DNA of 64,000 nucleotides from positions 682,001 to 746,000 of the forward strand of contig CP075497.1 in assembly GCA_021613535.1 (NCBI GenBank), read 5' to 3'. This document shows, in pieces, positions 31,736 to 42,900 of the stretch. The position numbers were made by a program, and so were the translations under genes. The notes below the pieces were generated by a model. The model made no database searches, was not told where the DNA came from, and saw only the letters and a program-made list of their open reading frames with translations. Source of the DNA: Adineta vaga (lineage: Eukaryota; Rotifera). Every line of letters begins with the position of its first letter. Position 1 is the first letter of the stretch.

Positions 31736-32542
31736 ATGAATCGCATTGATCATATTGTTATCAATACTCGTGATTGTATTGACGAAGCAGTAGCGTTTTT
31801 TGAACGCATAGGCTTTACTGTCACGCCACGTGGCTATCACACAGTGGGTTCAATTAATAATCTCATCGTTTTCAAGACTGATTATCTAGAACTGTTTGGA
31901 TATCCAGGAGGCAAACCATTAGAACAATTGTCACAATTTCTTCAGCAACCGGCGGGGTTGGCAGCTATTGCGCTCAAAGTCGATAATCCTGAGCAGGTGC
32001 GAGATAAACTCATAACACGCGAATTGACACCCTCACCGATCTTCAATGTGTCACGACCTTTAGACTTAGGAAATGACAAAATGGCCGATGTCCAATTTCG
32101 AGTGTTAACCTTGGAACCCAACCCTCTTCCTGGTAGCTATATGATTTACTGTCAACACGTCACGCCGGAATTGGTTTGGCGCTCTGTCTGGCAAACGCAT
32201 TCAAACGGTTGTATCGGTATGACACGGCTTAGTATTAATGTAAACGATCCAATGGTGGCATCTGAATTATATCTTCGTGCAATGGACGCCGTTAAGCTCG
32301 AGAATACTGAAGCAAATACTTGCATTATTCGACTACCAAATTTTGAAATCACGCTAGTTCATGAGATTGGTAAACCTTTGGGTATGTTCAAACTGGTGTT
32401 CGGCACCGACTCATTTGAAAAACTGACTTTTGCCCTTACGAAGGGTGGAATAAATTATGACAAAGAGGGTGAACGCATCGTCGTTGATTCACTATCTTAC
32501 ATTAGTTGTGCACTGGAATTCGAGTGTATCACGATATCATAA
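31736..32542 (+). CDS. VOC-superfamily (glyoxalase-like) protein, bacterial type
   Basis: Single exon, 268 aa from ATG 31736. The N-terminus (IDHIVINTRDCIDEAVAFFE, then RIGFTVTPRGYHTVGSINNL) is the beta-alpha-beta module and metal-site His of vicinal-oxygen-chelate proteins; a second module begins near residue 155 (GMTRLSINVNDPMVASELY). The arrangement resembles the glyoxalase-3-like domain of bacterial and fungal proteins. Substrate unknown; His9 and other VOC metal ligands would be needed for lyase or dioxygenase activity. The frame is intronless and visibly richer in GC than its neighbours, with many CGC, GGC and ACG codons. These features, in a window full of multi-intron genes, point to horizontal acquisition, which I infer. 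Confidence 0.8.
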   Translation: MNRIDHIVINTRDCIDEAVAFFERIGFTVTPRGYHTVGSINNLIVFKTDYLELFGYPGGKPLEQLSQFLQQPAGLAAIALKVDNPEQVRDKLITRELTPSPIFNVSRPLDLGNDKMADVQFRVLTLEPNPLPGSYMIYCQHVTPELVWRSVWQTHSNGCIGMTRLSINVNDPMVASELYLRAMDAVKLENTEANTCIIRLPNFEITLVHEIGKPLGMFKLVFGTDSFEKLTFALTKGGINYDKEGERIVVDSLSYISCALEFECITIS

Positions 32543-32828
32543 TTCCAACGACTACCGTGCATTTTGCATTGTACTGTTCCAAGTTCGCTTCGACTTTGTT
32601 TAGATTATATTCCTTCTGATTACTCATTATGTATTACAATGATTATTTTCATATCTTTGAAGGCTTCTTTTAATAAATAGTTTTCACTTTTCTATACATA
32701 AGGATAGTGTTGCGGAATTGAGCAGGGAAAAGGACAATTAAGTCAATAGTTGTAAAAAAATTATTATATAAAGATGAGACAAAGATAAAAATGTTGATAA
32801 TTCAAAACGGATGATAAACTTAGTGAAT

Positions 32829-32880
32829 GGTTGTGGGTATCATAATCTCCTCACACTCATACCCTGAACCACACCCTCAG
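32829..32880. repeat. Degenerate GTGTGG/CCACAC repeat
   Basis: GGTTGTGGG on the left and CATACCCTGAACCACACCCTC on the right, abutting the transposase relic that starts at 32883. Confidence 0.5.
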
Positions 32881-32882
32881 CA

Positions 32883-33783
32883 ATGTTAATGGCGAAATAT
32901 GAGTCTCCTGTCTTGGTGATTCGTGAATTAGAAGGCCGAAGAACTAAAAATACTTCAAAAGGGCATGCAATAACATCAGCATATCGAAAATTCCTCGAAA
33001 CCGGTTCGGTTGAAGAGCGTGCTCATATAGGAAGATCTTCAACAATAACAGAAGATAAAGTTTAAAAGGTTCAACGAGTTTTAGATAATGAACCTGTGAA
33101 CAGTGTTCGGAGTGTGGCACGAGATAGAAACATTTCTATATATTAAGCACATCGAATAATGATAGATTTTATTGGATATAAACCGTACGTGATGCATAGA
33201 ATTGAACAATTATATGATGAAAATATGGACTTACATGTGGAAATGTCTCGTAGCACCTGATACCGATTCCTGACGATCAAAGAAATGACTGCAATATCTT
33301 TTTTTCTGATGAATCAACTTTTTACATTTCTGAAGTCGTGAACACATGTATAATTGTCGAACTTGAGAGGCAACTAATCCTTCCACTACCATGAATACTC
33401 CCAAAGTAAATGTACGGTGTGCAATATCTAACAAACAAATCATTATGATCCATACCTTTTTGTAGATGAAACAGTAAATCAACAAAATTATCTTTACCCA
33501 ATTATGCAAAGAAATTCGTGTATGGTTAAATGAAAAATCCAATGAAAGATGGATTAGCAGAGGTAATCCGATTTCTTGGACACCACGCTCTCCAGATCTG
33601 ACACTACTTGATTTAGTTTTCTATGAGGATATGTTAAAACAAAGATCAACGATATTGTCGATTTGAAGAACAAGAAATTAAGTATATAAAAACAGAGACA
33701 CTCGAAAACGTTTTTGATAGTATCATAAAAAGACTCAAATTTTGTATTGATGTGAATGATGGCACTTTCGATCAGTCTATATA
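32883..33783 (+). pseudogene. Tc1/mariner-type transposase, full-length but decayed
   Basis: Coding similarity runs in all three plus frames with several stops. The helix-turn-helix part is readable (RRTKNTSKGHAITSAYRKFL, then ETGSVEERAHIGRSSTI), followed by RVLDNEPVNSVRSVARDRNI, a block FSDESTFYIS containing the first catalytic acidic region, and near the end WTPRSPDLTLLDLVFYED, the typical tail motif (SPDLTPxDF) before the last acidic residue. The C-terminal KRLKFCIDVNDGTF completes it. Multiple stops show it is dead. No TIRs were identified. Confidence 0.75.
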
Positions 33784-34306
33784 GAAGATTTTGTTACCAA
33801 ATAAAACTTTACACTTTGTTCGATTCGATTATTAGAAATGATCGAGATATTTAATTTGCTTTTTGATAGAGCAATTTCCGAAAACCCTATATACAAATTT
33901 TCTATGATAATATTTATTACACGGTACATTAATTCATAAATTGTTTGTTATTTATTGAAAATGAATCTATTTATATTTTTAATAATAAAATACAATAATG
34001 CACTCGATGAACATTTCATAATTAAGATTTGTTGTAGAAAACAATAAGAGAAAATATTTAAATTTATAATTGTCAATTTTTATTATCAATAAATTCGAAT
34101 TAGTTCGATAAGTACAAACAGAATTTTTTATATAATTTCCTTCATTTTCAAACTACGTCATCATTAAAAACTATTTCAATATATGAAGAATTTACGTTAT
34201 TAAAATAAATTGATTTTCTATTTTAAGGAAATTAATTTTCCTTTTTTCACGATGAAATATTATAATAATTGTTTATATCATAGATAGTTATTGTTAAATA
34301 TTGAAA
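33784..34306. other. Intergenic, nothing seen
   Basis: Very AT-rich; it should contain the promoter of the PAN-NHL gene. No repeat or frame worth noting. Confidence 0.45.
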
Positions 34307-35788
34307 ATGAAATCTTATATTATCTATTTATTTATTTTTATTCAAAATCAACAAATATTTAGTGATAATCAATCTTATTTTGATTTATCAAATTTATTTC
34401 TATTTGAAACAAATCAAATGAAATTAGCAGATTGTGCACATATATGTCATTCAACAATTACTTGTCGTACATTTGATTATGATTCTCAATCATATCGTTG
34501 TCGTCTTTTCCAAAATGAATTAATCTCAACAAATTCATTGATTTTATCTTCATCATCTTATTCAATTGTTGGATCTATTCAATTAAATAATGAACAATTT
34601 AATAAATATGGTTATTCTTGTTCATATTGTCAAAATAATCGATATTTAACATGTAGAAATTCAACATGTCAATGTTATTTGAATTATTATTTTGATGGAT
34701 TTATTTGTCGAAGTAAAAAATTACTTGGTGATGTATGTCAAAATTCAACAGAATGTCGTCATGATTTAAATTATACATGTTTATCACGACAACAATGTGG
34801 TCGTAAGTATTGATAATATAGAAAAGTAAAATATTTTCTTTTGCTTTTTATAGCATTATCTTTAGAAAATGGTTTTACTATTGGTGGTTATCAGAATGGT
34901 TCAGCTGGTTCAAATGTTGATGCACTTAATCAACCTTGGGGTTTAGTTATTGATATTGAAAATACAATTTATGTATCTGATTATAATAATCATCGTGTTA
35001 TGAAAATTGAAGAAGGTTCAACTATTGGTATACAAATAGCTGGATCAACTAATTGGGGTAATTCTAATAATCAATTACATTCACCAACAGGAATTTATAT
35101 TGATACAACATTAAATATATATATTAATGATTTTTTTAATTATCGTACTATGTTATGGTATAAAAATGCTTCAATAGGTATTCGTAAAGCTGGAACAGGA
35201 TTTTCTACAAATACATTAGATGGTTTAAGTGAACCACTTGGAATAACATTTGATTCACAAGGAAATATGTATATTAGTGAAAAAGCAAATCATCGAGTAA
35301 TGAAATGGCCACCAAATATAATGAATGGTACAATTATAGCAGGTATAACAGGTACATTTGGTAATAGTAATTATCATTTAAGTTCACCAAGTGGAATTGC
35401 TATTGATGAATTAAATCAATATCTTTATATTGCTGATAGTAGTAATCATCGAATTCAAAGAATAATATTAAATAATCCATTTAATGCAACAACTATTGCT
35501 GGTAAATATGGTAGTGGAACTAATCTTAATCAATTAAATTATCCACAAGGTATTTATTTTTGTAAAAAAACTAATAGTTTATATATAGCTGATCAAAATA
35601 ATCATCGAATTTTACGATGGGATATTGGAGCAACAAATGGATTAGTTATTGCTGGTATTACAAGTCAAACAGGAACTTCGTCTAAATTATTAAATATTCC
35701 AACTAATGTGATTTTAAATTCTAATGGATCATTTTTATATGTTTCTGATCGAGGAAATAATCGAATTCAACGATTTCAAATTATATAA
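34307..35788 (+). CDS. Secreted PAN/apple-EGF-NHL protein
   Basis: Two exons, 34307-34802 and 34854-35788, with a 51-bp GT-AG intron in phase 1; 476 aa. The longest frame starts at a TTG; the first ATG (34307) gives a signal peptide (YIIYLFIFIQNQQIFS). A PAN/apple-like domain follows at about residues 30-98 (MKLADCAHICHSTITCRTFD ... CRLFQNE), then Cys-rich EGF-like segments (about 107-165, CSYCQNNRYLTCRNSTCQC ... CRSKKLLGDVC). Exon 2 encodes about six NHL repeats (IYVSDYNNHRVMKIEEG, MYISEKANHRVMKW, LYIADSSNHRIQR, LYIADQNNHRILRW, LYVSDRGNNRIQRF). No membrane anchor is seen, so it is secreted, perhaps a lectin-like or adhesive protein. It shares the propeller type of 27772-30726 but not the N-terminal plan. 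Codon use is extremely AT-rich. Confidence 0.85.
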
Positions 35789-36706
35789 ATTCAATTTTTT
35801 CTTTTGCTTCTTGTAAATCTATTGTATTTGATTGTATATCAGTTATAATTAAATCATATATATATATATATATTCATCAAAAATAAATTTAGAAAAATAA
35901 TCGTGTTCAATGTCATTTCCATTATTCAAATGATTCTAATGATCAACTTCATTTTGTAAGAGTTGATTAGTTTTGTATGAAAATTATATTATTGATTGCT
36001 TCAAATAATGATATGATGTTGATGGTTTTGATTTTGGTTCAGTACTCATCTCTTGAGTCTCTGAATGAGATTGTGTGTCCAAATTGTGTACATAATCAAT
36101 AGTGATTGGGATGAGCATTCGATTTTTGTAAAGGAATTTGCCATTGAAAGAGAATCGCAATGTTGATCAGTTGATGATGAAGATGTAGCTTGCTGAGAGG
36201 AAGATTACATATTCACTAAGAAAATATAACAAAAAAATATTTGGAGCCAAATCTAAATAAGAAAACTGAATAATACATTGTCAAACGAGATTATTGATAA
36301 GTAAAGAATAAAAGTTTATGTTCTTATTTTTTATCATGAATTTGCACAGTTACAACTTAGTATAAAACTAATTTTGAATGATAAAATATTTAATCCCATA
36401 GATTCCACAGAGTCCGTTGATTATATGTACGGAACGGTTGTACTTATATCTCAACTATTTACAAACCAATTTAATATCTTTCTTCTGAAAGTTACATGTG
36501 CTCTCAATCTAAATAAACAGTTCGCTGATTCATCTGTTATTTTTTTCGTTGTTCTGTTTCAGCATCAACGCATATAGTGACGAAGTAATAAAAAACCCAA
36601 GCAATGCCGTTGTTTTGTAAGAAGACGATTATTTTATTTTACGTCGATATCACAAACAAGCTCGTTATTCCTATAACAAAATTTCATAGTTAAACAGTTA
36701 TCTATT
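35789..36706. other. Intergenic, nothing firm
   Basis: A (TA)n microsatellite lies near 35860. The small frame at 36374 has no domain. The last 100 bp should hold the F-box gene promoter. Confidence 0.4.
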
Positions 36707-38663
36707 ATGACATATTATTGTTTATTGGATCGACTACCTGTTGAATTACTCCGAAATTTATTTACTTACTTTTTAACACATGAACTTTTCTTTTCTTTCT
36801 CCGATATTAGTGATTACGTAGACAATGTTTTATTATCCTTTATTTCAAATCAACCAAATTTTCAATCGATTCGAAAAGACTATTTTGATCTTATTTGTCA
36901 TTATATTCAACCAGAACAAGTTACATCATTGACACTTTCTGATGATGATGACACTCCTGATCAATCTAAACTATTCTTAAAACATTTTCAAATCGAACAA
37001 TTCACTCAACTTCGATCACTTCGATTAATCAGTATTGAACTCGATTCATTATCATCCATCGTTCCTAAATTACATAAACTTAATCAATTCCATTCTTTAT
37101 CTTTTAACGTTGAATCTATCAAATACAAACATTTAACTGATATTCATAGAATCAATAATCTTCTCGATTATATTAATACTAAAATTATACCAAAATTAGA
37201 GTATGTTTATCTAACTAATGATATATCTATAACGACTCAGCCATTACCATATCTCCATCATTTAAAATTTAATCATTGTTCTCTCGAAAAACTCGCAGCA
37301 ATATTTCAAAATGCATTACAACTTAAATCACTCAATATATGTCTAAATGTGTTTCAAAAGAAGTTTCAAATTCAATTACCAGTCAATCAACTCATTCGAC
37401 TCAATATGAAAATTAATCGTAAGTAATCAAAAACTACGAACTTCTATCTTATGATTTAAAAATGTTTGCCAACGCAATCTCTGGGAGATAAGAAGGATGA
37501 AAGACGATGAAGCTTACTTTATTATAGTGAAAAATCAAGTATTTCCATTGCATACGAAATTTTTGTTAAAAGCCTATTCTATAGAATCTAATGCTTAGGA
37601 TAGCATCTATGGGAAAGGATAGGTCTATATTTTATCAAGAGTGTTTATATTATTATATCTTTAACTTCTAGGTTTATGTGTATCTATGGATGAAACGGAA
37701 GATTTCTTAGTACAATTTCCCAATTTAAAATATCTTTCTCTTCAAATGTGTGGCCAAAATGATCTTGCAGATGGTGATCGATGGAAACAACTAACAAAAT
37801 TTCTGATGTCATTCAAATTTTTTTTTACAATTGATCTATGTTGTTCATCAATGATTGAATCTCTCAATACATTTCGATCGTCATTTTGGCTGGAAGAGAA
37901 ACATTGGTTTGTTGCTTATCAAAGAGGATGTATGTTTTCAATTCCTCAAATTGCTCCTATTCATAATGATATTCCTTATCGATTACCTATTCATTCAACA
38001 TCATCGAATATTACAAGTATCTTTAATCATATAAATCATATCTTTGTGGATGCAATACCTGCTAATAATTCTATTTATTTTGCTTATATTAAAATATTGG
38101 TTTTAAGATGTTCAATTTCAGTTGATATTCTATCATCTATTATTGATCTTAATCAAATAGAACACTTAATTATATGGTCAATAGACGATTTATTAAAATT
38201 TATTCCATTGAATTCGATAATGTCTCGATTGAACAAATTGACAATTGCTCATAATATTAGAATACATACAATTAAGTTGATTGGAACTTATCAATTTAAA
38301 CAAATTCGATACCTTAAAATTAATTTAGAAAATGAAAATTTTGATGATGAAATGATTACAGAATTAACTCAAATCTTTCCAGATATTGAATATTTGAAAA
38401 TATACATGACCTTCTTTCTATCACATATGCTTATTGGTCAAGTTATAGATGATTTTAAACATCTATCAAACATATCTCTATTCTATAGTTCAACAGTTGA
38501 AATCATAAACCCGTCTTCTTATTATGATATGAATTTAATTATTCAAAATTCACGGAAACTCAAGGAAAATCATTTTACACATCGAGTTTGTAAAGCAACT
38601 GGTCAAGCTAATTCATTTAATATTCATCTATGGATTGGAAGACAGACCAGTTTTATTGTATAA
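36707..38663 (+). CDS. F-box/leucine-rich-repeat protein
   Basis: Two exons, 36707-37418 and 37672-38663, intron 253 bp, phase 1; 567 aa. The N-terminus LDRLPVELLRNLFTYFLTHE is an F-box-type start, followed by degenerate leucine-rich repeats (for example FTQLRSLRLISIELDSLSSI and FPNLKYLSLQMCGQ). A conserved block RSSFWLEEKHWFVAY recurs in the F-box protein at 44907-45977 as RTSFWLQEKKWIITC, so both belong to one lineage-specific family. Family knowledge suggests a substrate receptor for an SCF-type ubiquitin ligase. The long intron contains no obvious exon. Confidence 0.8.
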
Positions 38664-39098
38664 GAGAACGCTTGGTTAAAGAAGACTTTTATTTTAAAAA
38701 CATATCTTTTGTATTGATATTCTTGATGTTTATAAACTTTATTTCATAGATTTGATATCAAAGTTAACGGATAGAATAATTCGTGATCATATAATCTTTA
38801 TGTCTAAGTTACATAGATTCTCATAATCCAATTTGAGGGTGTAGATGAGACTTCAGGCGGGACATTCTCACCTCGCACTTTAAAAATCATATAATTGATC
38901 AGTTATTAATCCTTACACATATTTTTTCTCCTATGACACTTCTTTCAGTAAAGTGAAAATAATGTTTCGCTCTTTATAATTTTAATATGTTTCATGATTT
39001 ATTTTGAATACCAAACAGAAACAAACAATGTAATGTTAGATTTTATTTTATTCTCGGAGACGTACTGTTTTTGTTCGTTGATAACTATCGATATTCAT
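38664..39098. other. Intergenic, nothing firm
   Basis: A degenerate GAGGGTGTAG / CACCTCGC pair lies at 38834-38876. No gene was supported. Confidence 0.4.
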
Positions 39099-39332
39099 CT
39101 ATTTGCCAAATCTATCACAATCACAACCATCAGGTTTTGGTGGACAACCACGTTTCTTACGGCCACCAAGTATACCTGTTAATATACCAATGGTGTCCTT
39201 GTTATCACATAAATTGTATGATGTGCATTTCCACGTACAACGCCAATCGAGATCTTTACCAGTCAAATCTTCTGCTTGACTGCTGACAAATAAAACAGAT
39301 AATACGGCTATGAGGATCAAAAATTTTTTCAT
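39099..39332 (-). CDS. Small secreted Cys-rich peptide, 77 aa
   Basis: Single exon from ATG 39332. A strong signal peptide (FLILIAVLSVLFVSSQA) is followed by a mature region of about 57 residues with six cysteines (RCTWKC, LCDNK, GCPPKPDGCDC) and a central GGRKKRG. The dibasic cluster after GG suggests processing, possibly with amidation of the upstream part, as in neuropeptide or defence-peptide precursors. Pairing into three disulfides is likely. I cannot match the Cys spacing to a named family. Confidence 0.7.
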   Translation of the reverse strand: MKKFLILIAVLSVLFVSSQAEDLTGKDLDWRCTWKCTSYNLCDNKDTIGILTGILGGRKKRGCPPKPDGCDCDRFGK

Positions 39333-39987
39333 ACTGTAATAGAAAATATATAATCATTATCATGTGTTCCTGATAATACTCTATATGTGTCTCCATAGTA
39401 CTTACCTTCACGTTTTGATTTCGATAATAAAATGTTTGAATACGAATTTCTTTAATCGCAAGAAATATTTCTATACATTTATATACTATCCGAAATTGCC
39501 TGATGGCGTGATATTTTTTACTTTTTCAATAATAATAATTTGGTATAAATTATTCAGTTCCTCATTTCTTTTCAAAAATGATCGTATTTGCATAAATAGA
39601 TTTTTCAAATTCAGACTCGATCATTTCCACATCCTTAGATCTTCAATAATGCTTTAAGGCAGTTGAGTCACTTATGCGACTCTTTATTATTTAAATATAT
39701 AATATATGCAGTTGAGAACCCGGCAAAGATGGACTGGATTTAAAACTGAAATAAAGGAGCCAGAAGAGTTAGAAAACAATCATAATTCTTGAGGGTGTGG
39801 GTGTGAGCGTCAGTTAAGAAAATATACTCTCACCCACTCTGGAATTATATCATTATTCCAATAAGAAATTAAAGATTAGTAAGATAAAGGTATATGGAGA
39901 GCGACGAAGATTTATTTATTTCATATAGATTTATTCTTAGACTCACACCCTCATAGTCTTTTTCGTATAGATGAATTGTCAAAATAT
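39333..39987. other. Intergenic; GTGTGG repeat
   Basis: Contains the strand-switch repeat 39791-39840 and a further CTCACACCCTCA at about 39941-39952 near the 3' end of the LRR gene. No coding region was supported. Confidence 0.45.
39791..39840. repeat. GAGGGTGTGGGTGTG / CTCACCCACTC repeat
   Basis: A G-rich start and C-rich end separated by about 25 bp, the same form as 30999-31079. Confidence 0.65.
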
Positions 39988-42900
39988 TCAAGTCGATTGA
40001 TCCGCACATCGTTCGCAAATGTCGAAACCTTCGTCTATACAAGAACAATGCCATGAAAAACTAAAATAGTTTCTTGAGCATATATCACATGTAAATTCAC
40101 TTGTAGGATATTGCTGGCCATAAATCTTTCGATGATTACTATTATAGAACTTGAGTCGATGGCCTTTTGGACATATAAGTTCTAATATACCTAGGAAGAA
40201 CAAAAGCTGAGCATTTTAAAAATCGGTTCGTAACAGAATTTTATAAGTACTCAAAAAAAAAGTGAGATGATCTTTTCTCATTCATCTTACCATTAAGATC
40301 TGATTGAATCGGTTTCTGAAAGATTTTAAAAAAAAAGTCACACTAAATCAATAGAAAAATTGATGACTAACCAATCTGTCTCGCTGAACATCTTATAAAT
40401 ATGTTATTCCTGTTGGTCCAATGTCATTTTCACGAAGTTTGAGTGTCGCGAGTGTCTACGAGATAATAAGAATTATGTAGTCCAAGAATTTTCAATCTTA
40501 CTTGATTGTATTTTAATGCATCAGCAAGATGAAAAGCTCCTTCATCTCCAATAAGATTTGATCGAAGATCCATTAAGACAATTGCCTAACATCACATTGA
40601 GATGTAAATATGAAATGTATCGAAGAAACGCAATATTTACCGGTGATTCTTTCAAAATTACAGCTAAAAGTTGAGCACCTCGATCGCTTATCTTATTTGA
40701 AATGAGGCTAATATTTTGGATTCTCTGAATAATGTCCTTAGAGGTTAATAAAGTAGAAACCATATATTCAATGATATTATCTCCGATTCCACAGCAATCA
40801 AGATTGAAGTACGTAGACTAAGAGAAAGAATATCAGAACAATTAAGGATGATATGACAAATTCATGATTTATACCTGTTTACATATCATATCAACAATAG
40901 AGGTAATAGCGCTACAATCGGGACTGTTGTTATCACGTAGGTAAAGAGATACGCACTTCTAAACGAATCATGCAATGATAGTTATACAAATAAATATCTA
41001 ACTTTATTATTTTTGAGTGCGTTAATAAAGTATTGTGCTCCTTGATCTCCGATTTGATTCTCTTCAAGATGCAATCTAGTAAGCACCTGTAAGAGACAAA
41101 ATAAAAACGAAGAAATTTAAGTATTTATAGTTAATTACTCTATTTGTTTCTAAAGCATGAGCCAAATATTTAGCTCCTCGATCGTCGATTTGATTGTTTC
41201 CTAGTCCAAGAGTAATGAGACTCTTTCGACAAAAAGGAAATAAATGGTAAAAATTAGATTATACGTATAGTTACCAGATGATTCTGTAATACTTGAGCAA
41301 GATATTCTACCCCCTTATTTCCAATTTGATTCTTGTCAAGTATAAGTTCAGTTAATGTCTAGTTTTAAACGGTACAAATAACGTGATTGATCGAAATAAA
41401 TAAGAAGTCCTTACTTTAACATTATTTAGAACATTGGCGAGATCTTTAGCACCTTGGTGACCAATATTATTGTCCTTCAGAATTAATTTTGTCAGTACCT
41501 AAGATAGATAGAAGGGACATTACGATAAAATCATCATTAACATTTACTTCATTAGTTTCTAATATATGAACGATATATTCGACTCCTTGATCATCTATGT
41601 TATTGCTTCCAAGATGAAGTACATCTAGTTTCTATTGATAAAGTTAAAAAAAGCCGAGAATAATTGTTGAAAAAAATGTTCATCAGTGTTACATACCGGA
41701 TGATGTTTCAAGACTTCAGCGAGATGTTGTACTCCCTTATTTCCTATGAAATTGCAATCGAGAGAGAGTTTAGTTAATGCCTAGTTTTGAACAATAGAGA
41801 AAAATGAGTATGATTAAAACAAGTCATAAAAACTCACCTTTTTGTTGATCAGAACATCAGCAAGATATTTCGCTCCTTGCTCTCCAATTTGACATTGATA
41901 AAGAGATATTTCAGTCACCGTCTAGATCATATAAATATACAAATGAAAACAAGACGATCGATTAGATTTACAGTATTATTTCGTAAGATGGAACTGATCA
42001 TTTTTGCTCCCTTAGATCCTATATTGTTCCATCCCATGCTACATTTCGTCGAATTCTGTACCAAAATATCAATATAGAATAAAATGATGAATGAGTAAAA
42101 AATTGGTTATACTTTGTCATGAAGCATAGTGACACCCTGTTTTAGTGCACAACATAAAACACTCTTATTAGAATCCAAATCGAGACATTTCAGTGTCTTG
42201 AAAAGACAATGGTACATGAGAAATAATACATAGAAGAGACAGTAAAACTTACTGTATTCTTTTCCATAGCATCAGTAAGTATTTCCACACCTGTATCTTG
42301 AATTTTATTCGACCTTAATATTAATTCAATCAGAGTCTACAAAACAATAAACATGTAAATAAATGAAATTATCAAAAGAATTTTCTACCAAGTTCTCTTT
42401 TAACATATCAGCTATATATCCTGCTCCTATATCAGTAATTGAATTGTCCGAGAGATCAAGTCGTTGAAGTGACTATGCCGAAGAAAGATACATTATGTCA
42501 AATAAATTGATCGATACTTACTTGATTATTTCTTATCCAATCAACGAGATATTGTACTCCTTCATTTCCTATTTGATTGTTTATTAGTGAAATGATTCTA
42601 ATTACCTGTTATGAAAGATAGGTATAAAATTGATTGATTCTTGTTAAATAATATCAACGTGCATGATACTCACTGAATTATTGCGAAATACGTCAAATAA
42701 AAGGCGACATTTGATATCTTCAAGTTTCATATTGTGCAACGATATATTTCGCAATGTCTGTGTGATATTGTAAGTATGAGAAAATATATTAGAATGAAAG
42801 AAGTCTCGTTACTAACCTGCTTTCTTTTAATATTGATGATTCTTTCAAAGAAATTACATGTCGGATCTTTATTACCACTGAGATAGAGTTTAGTGGAAGT

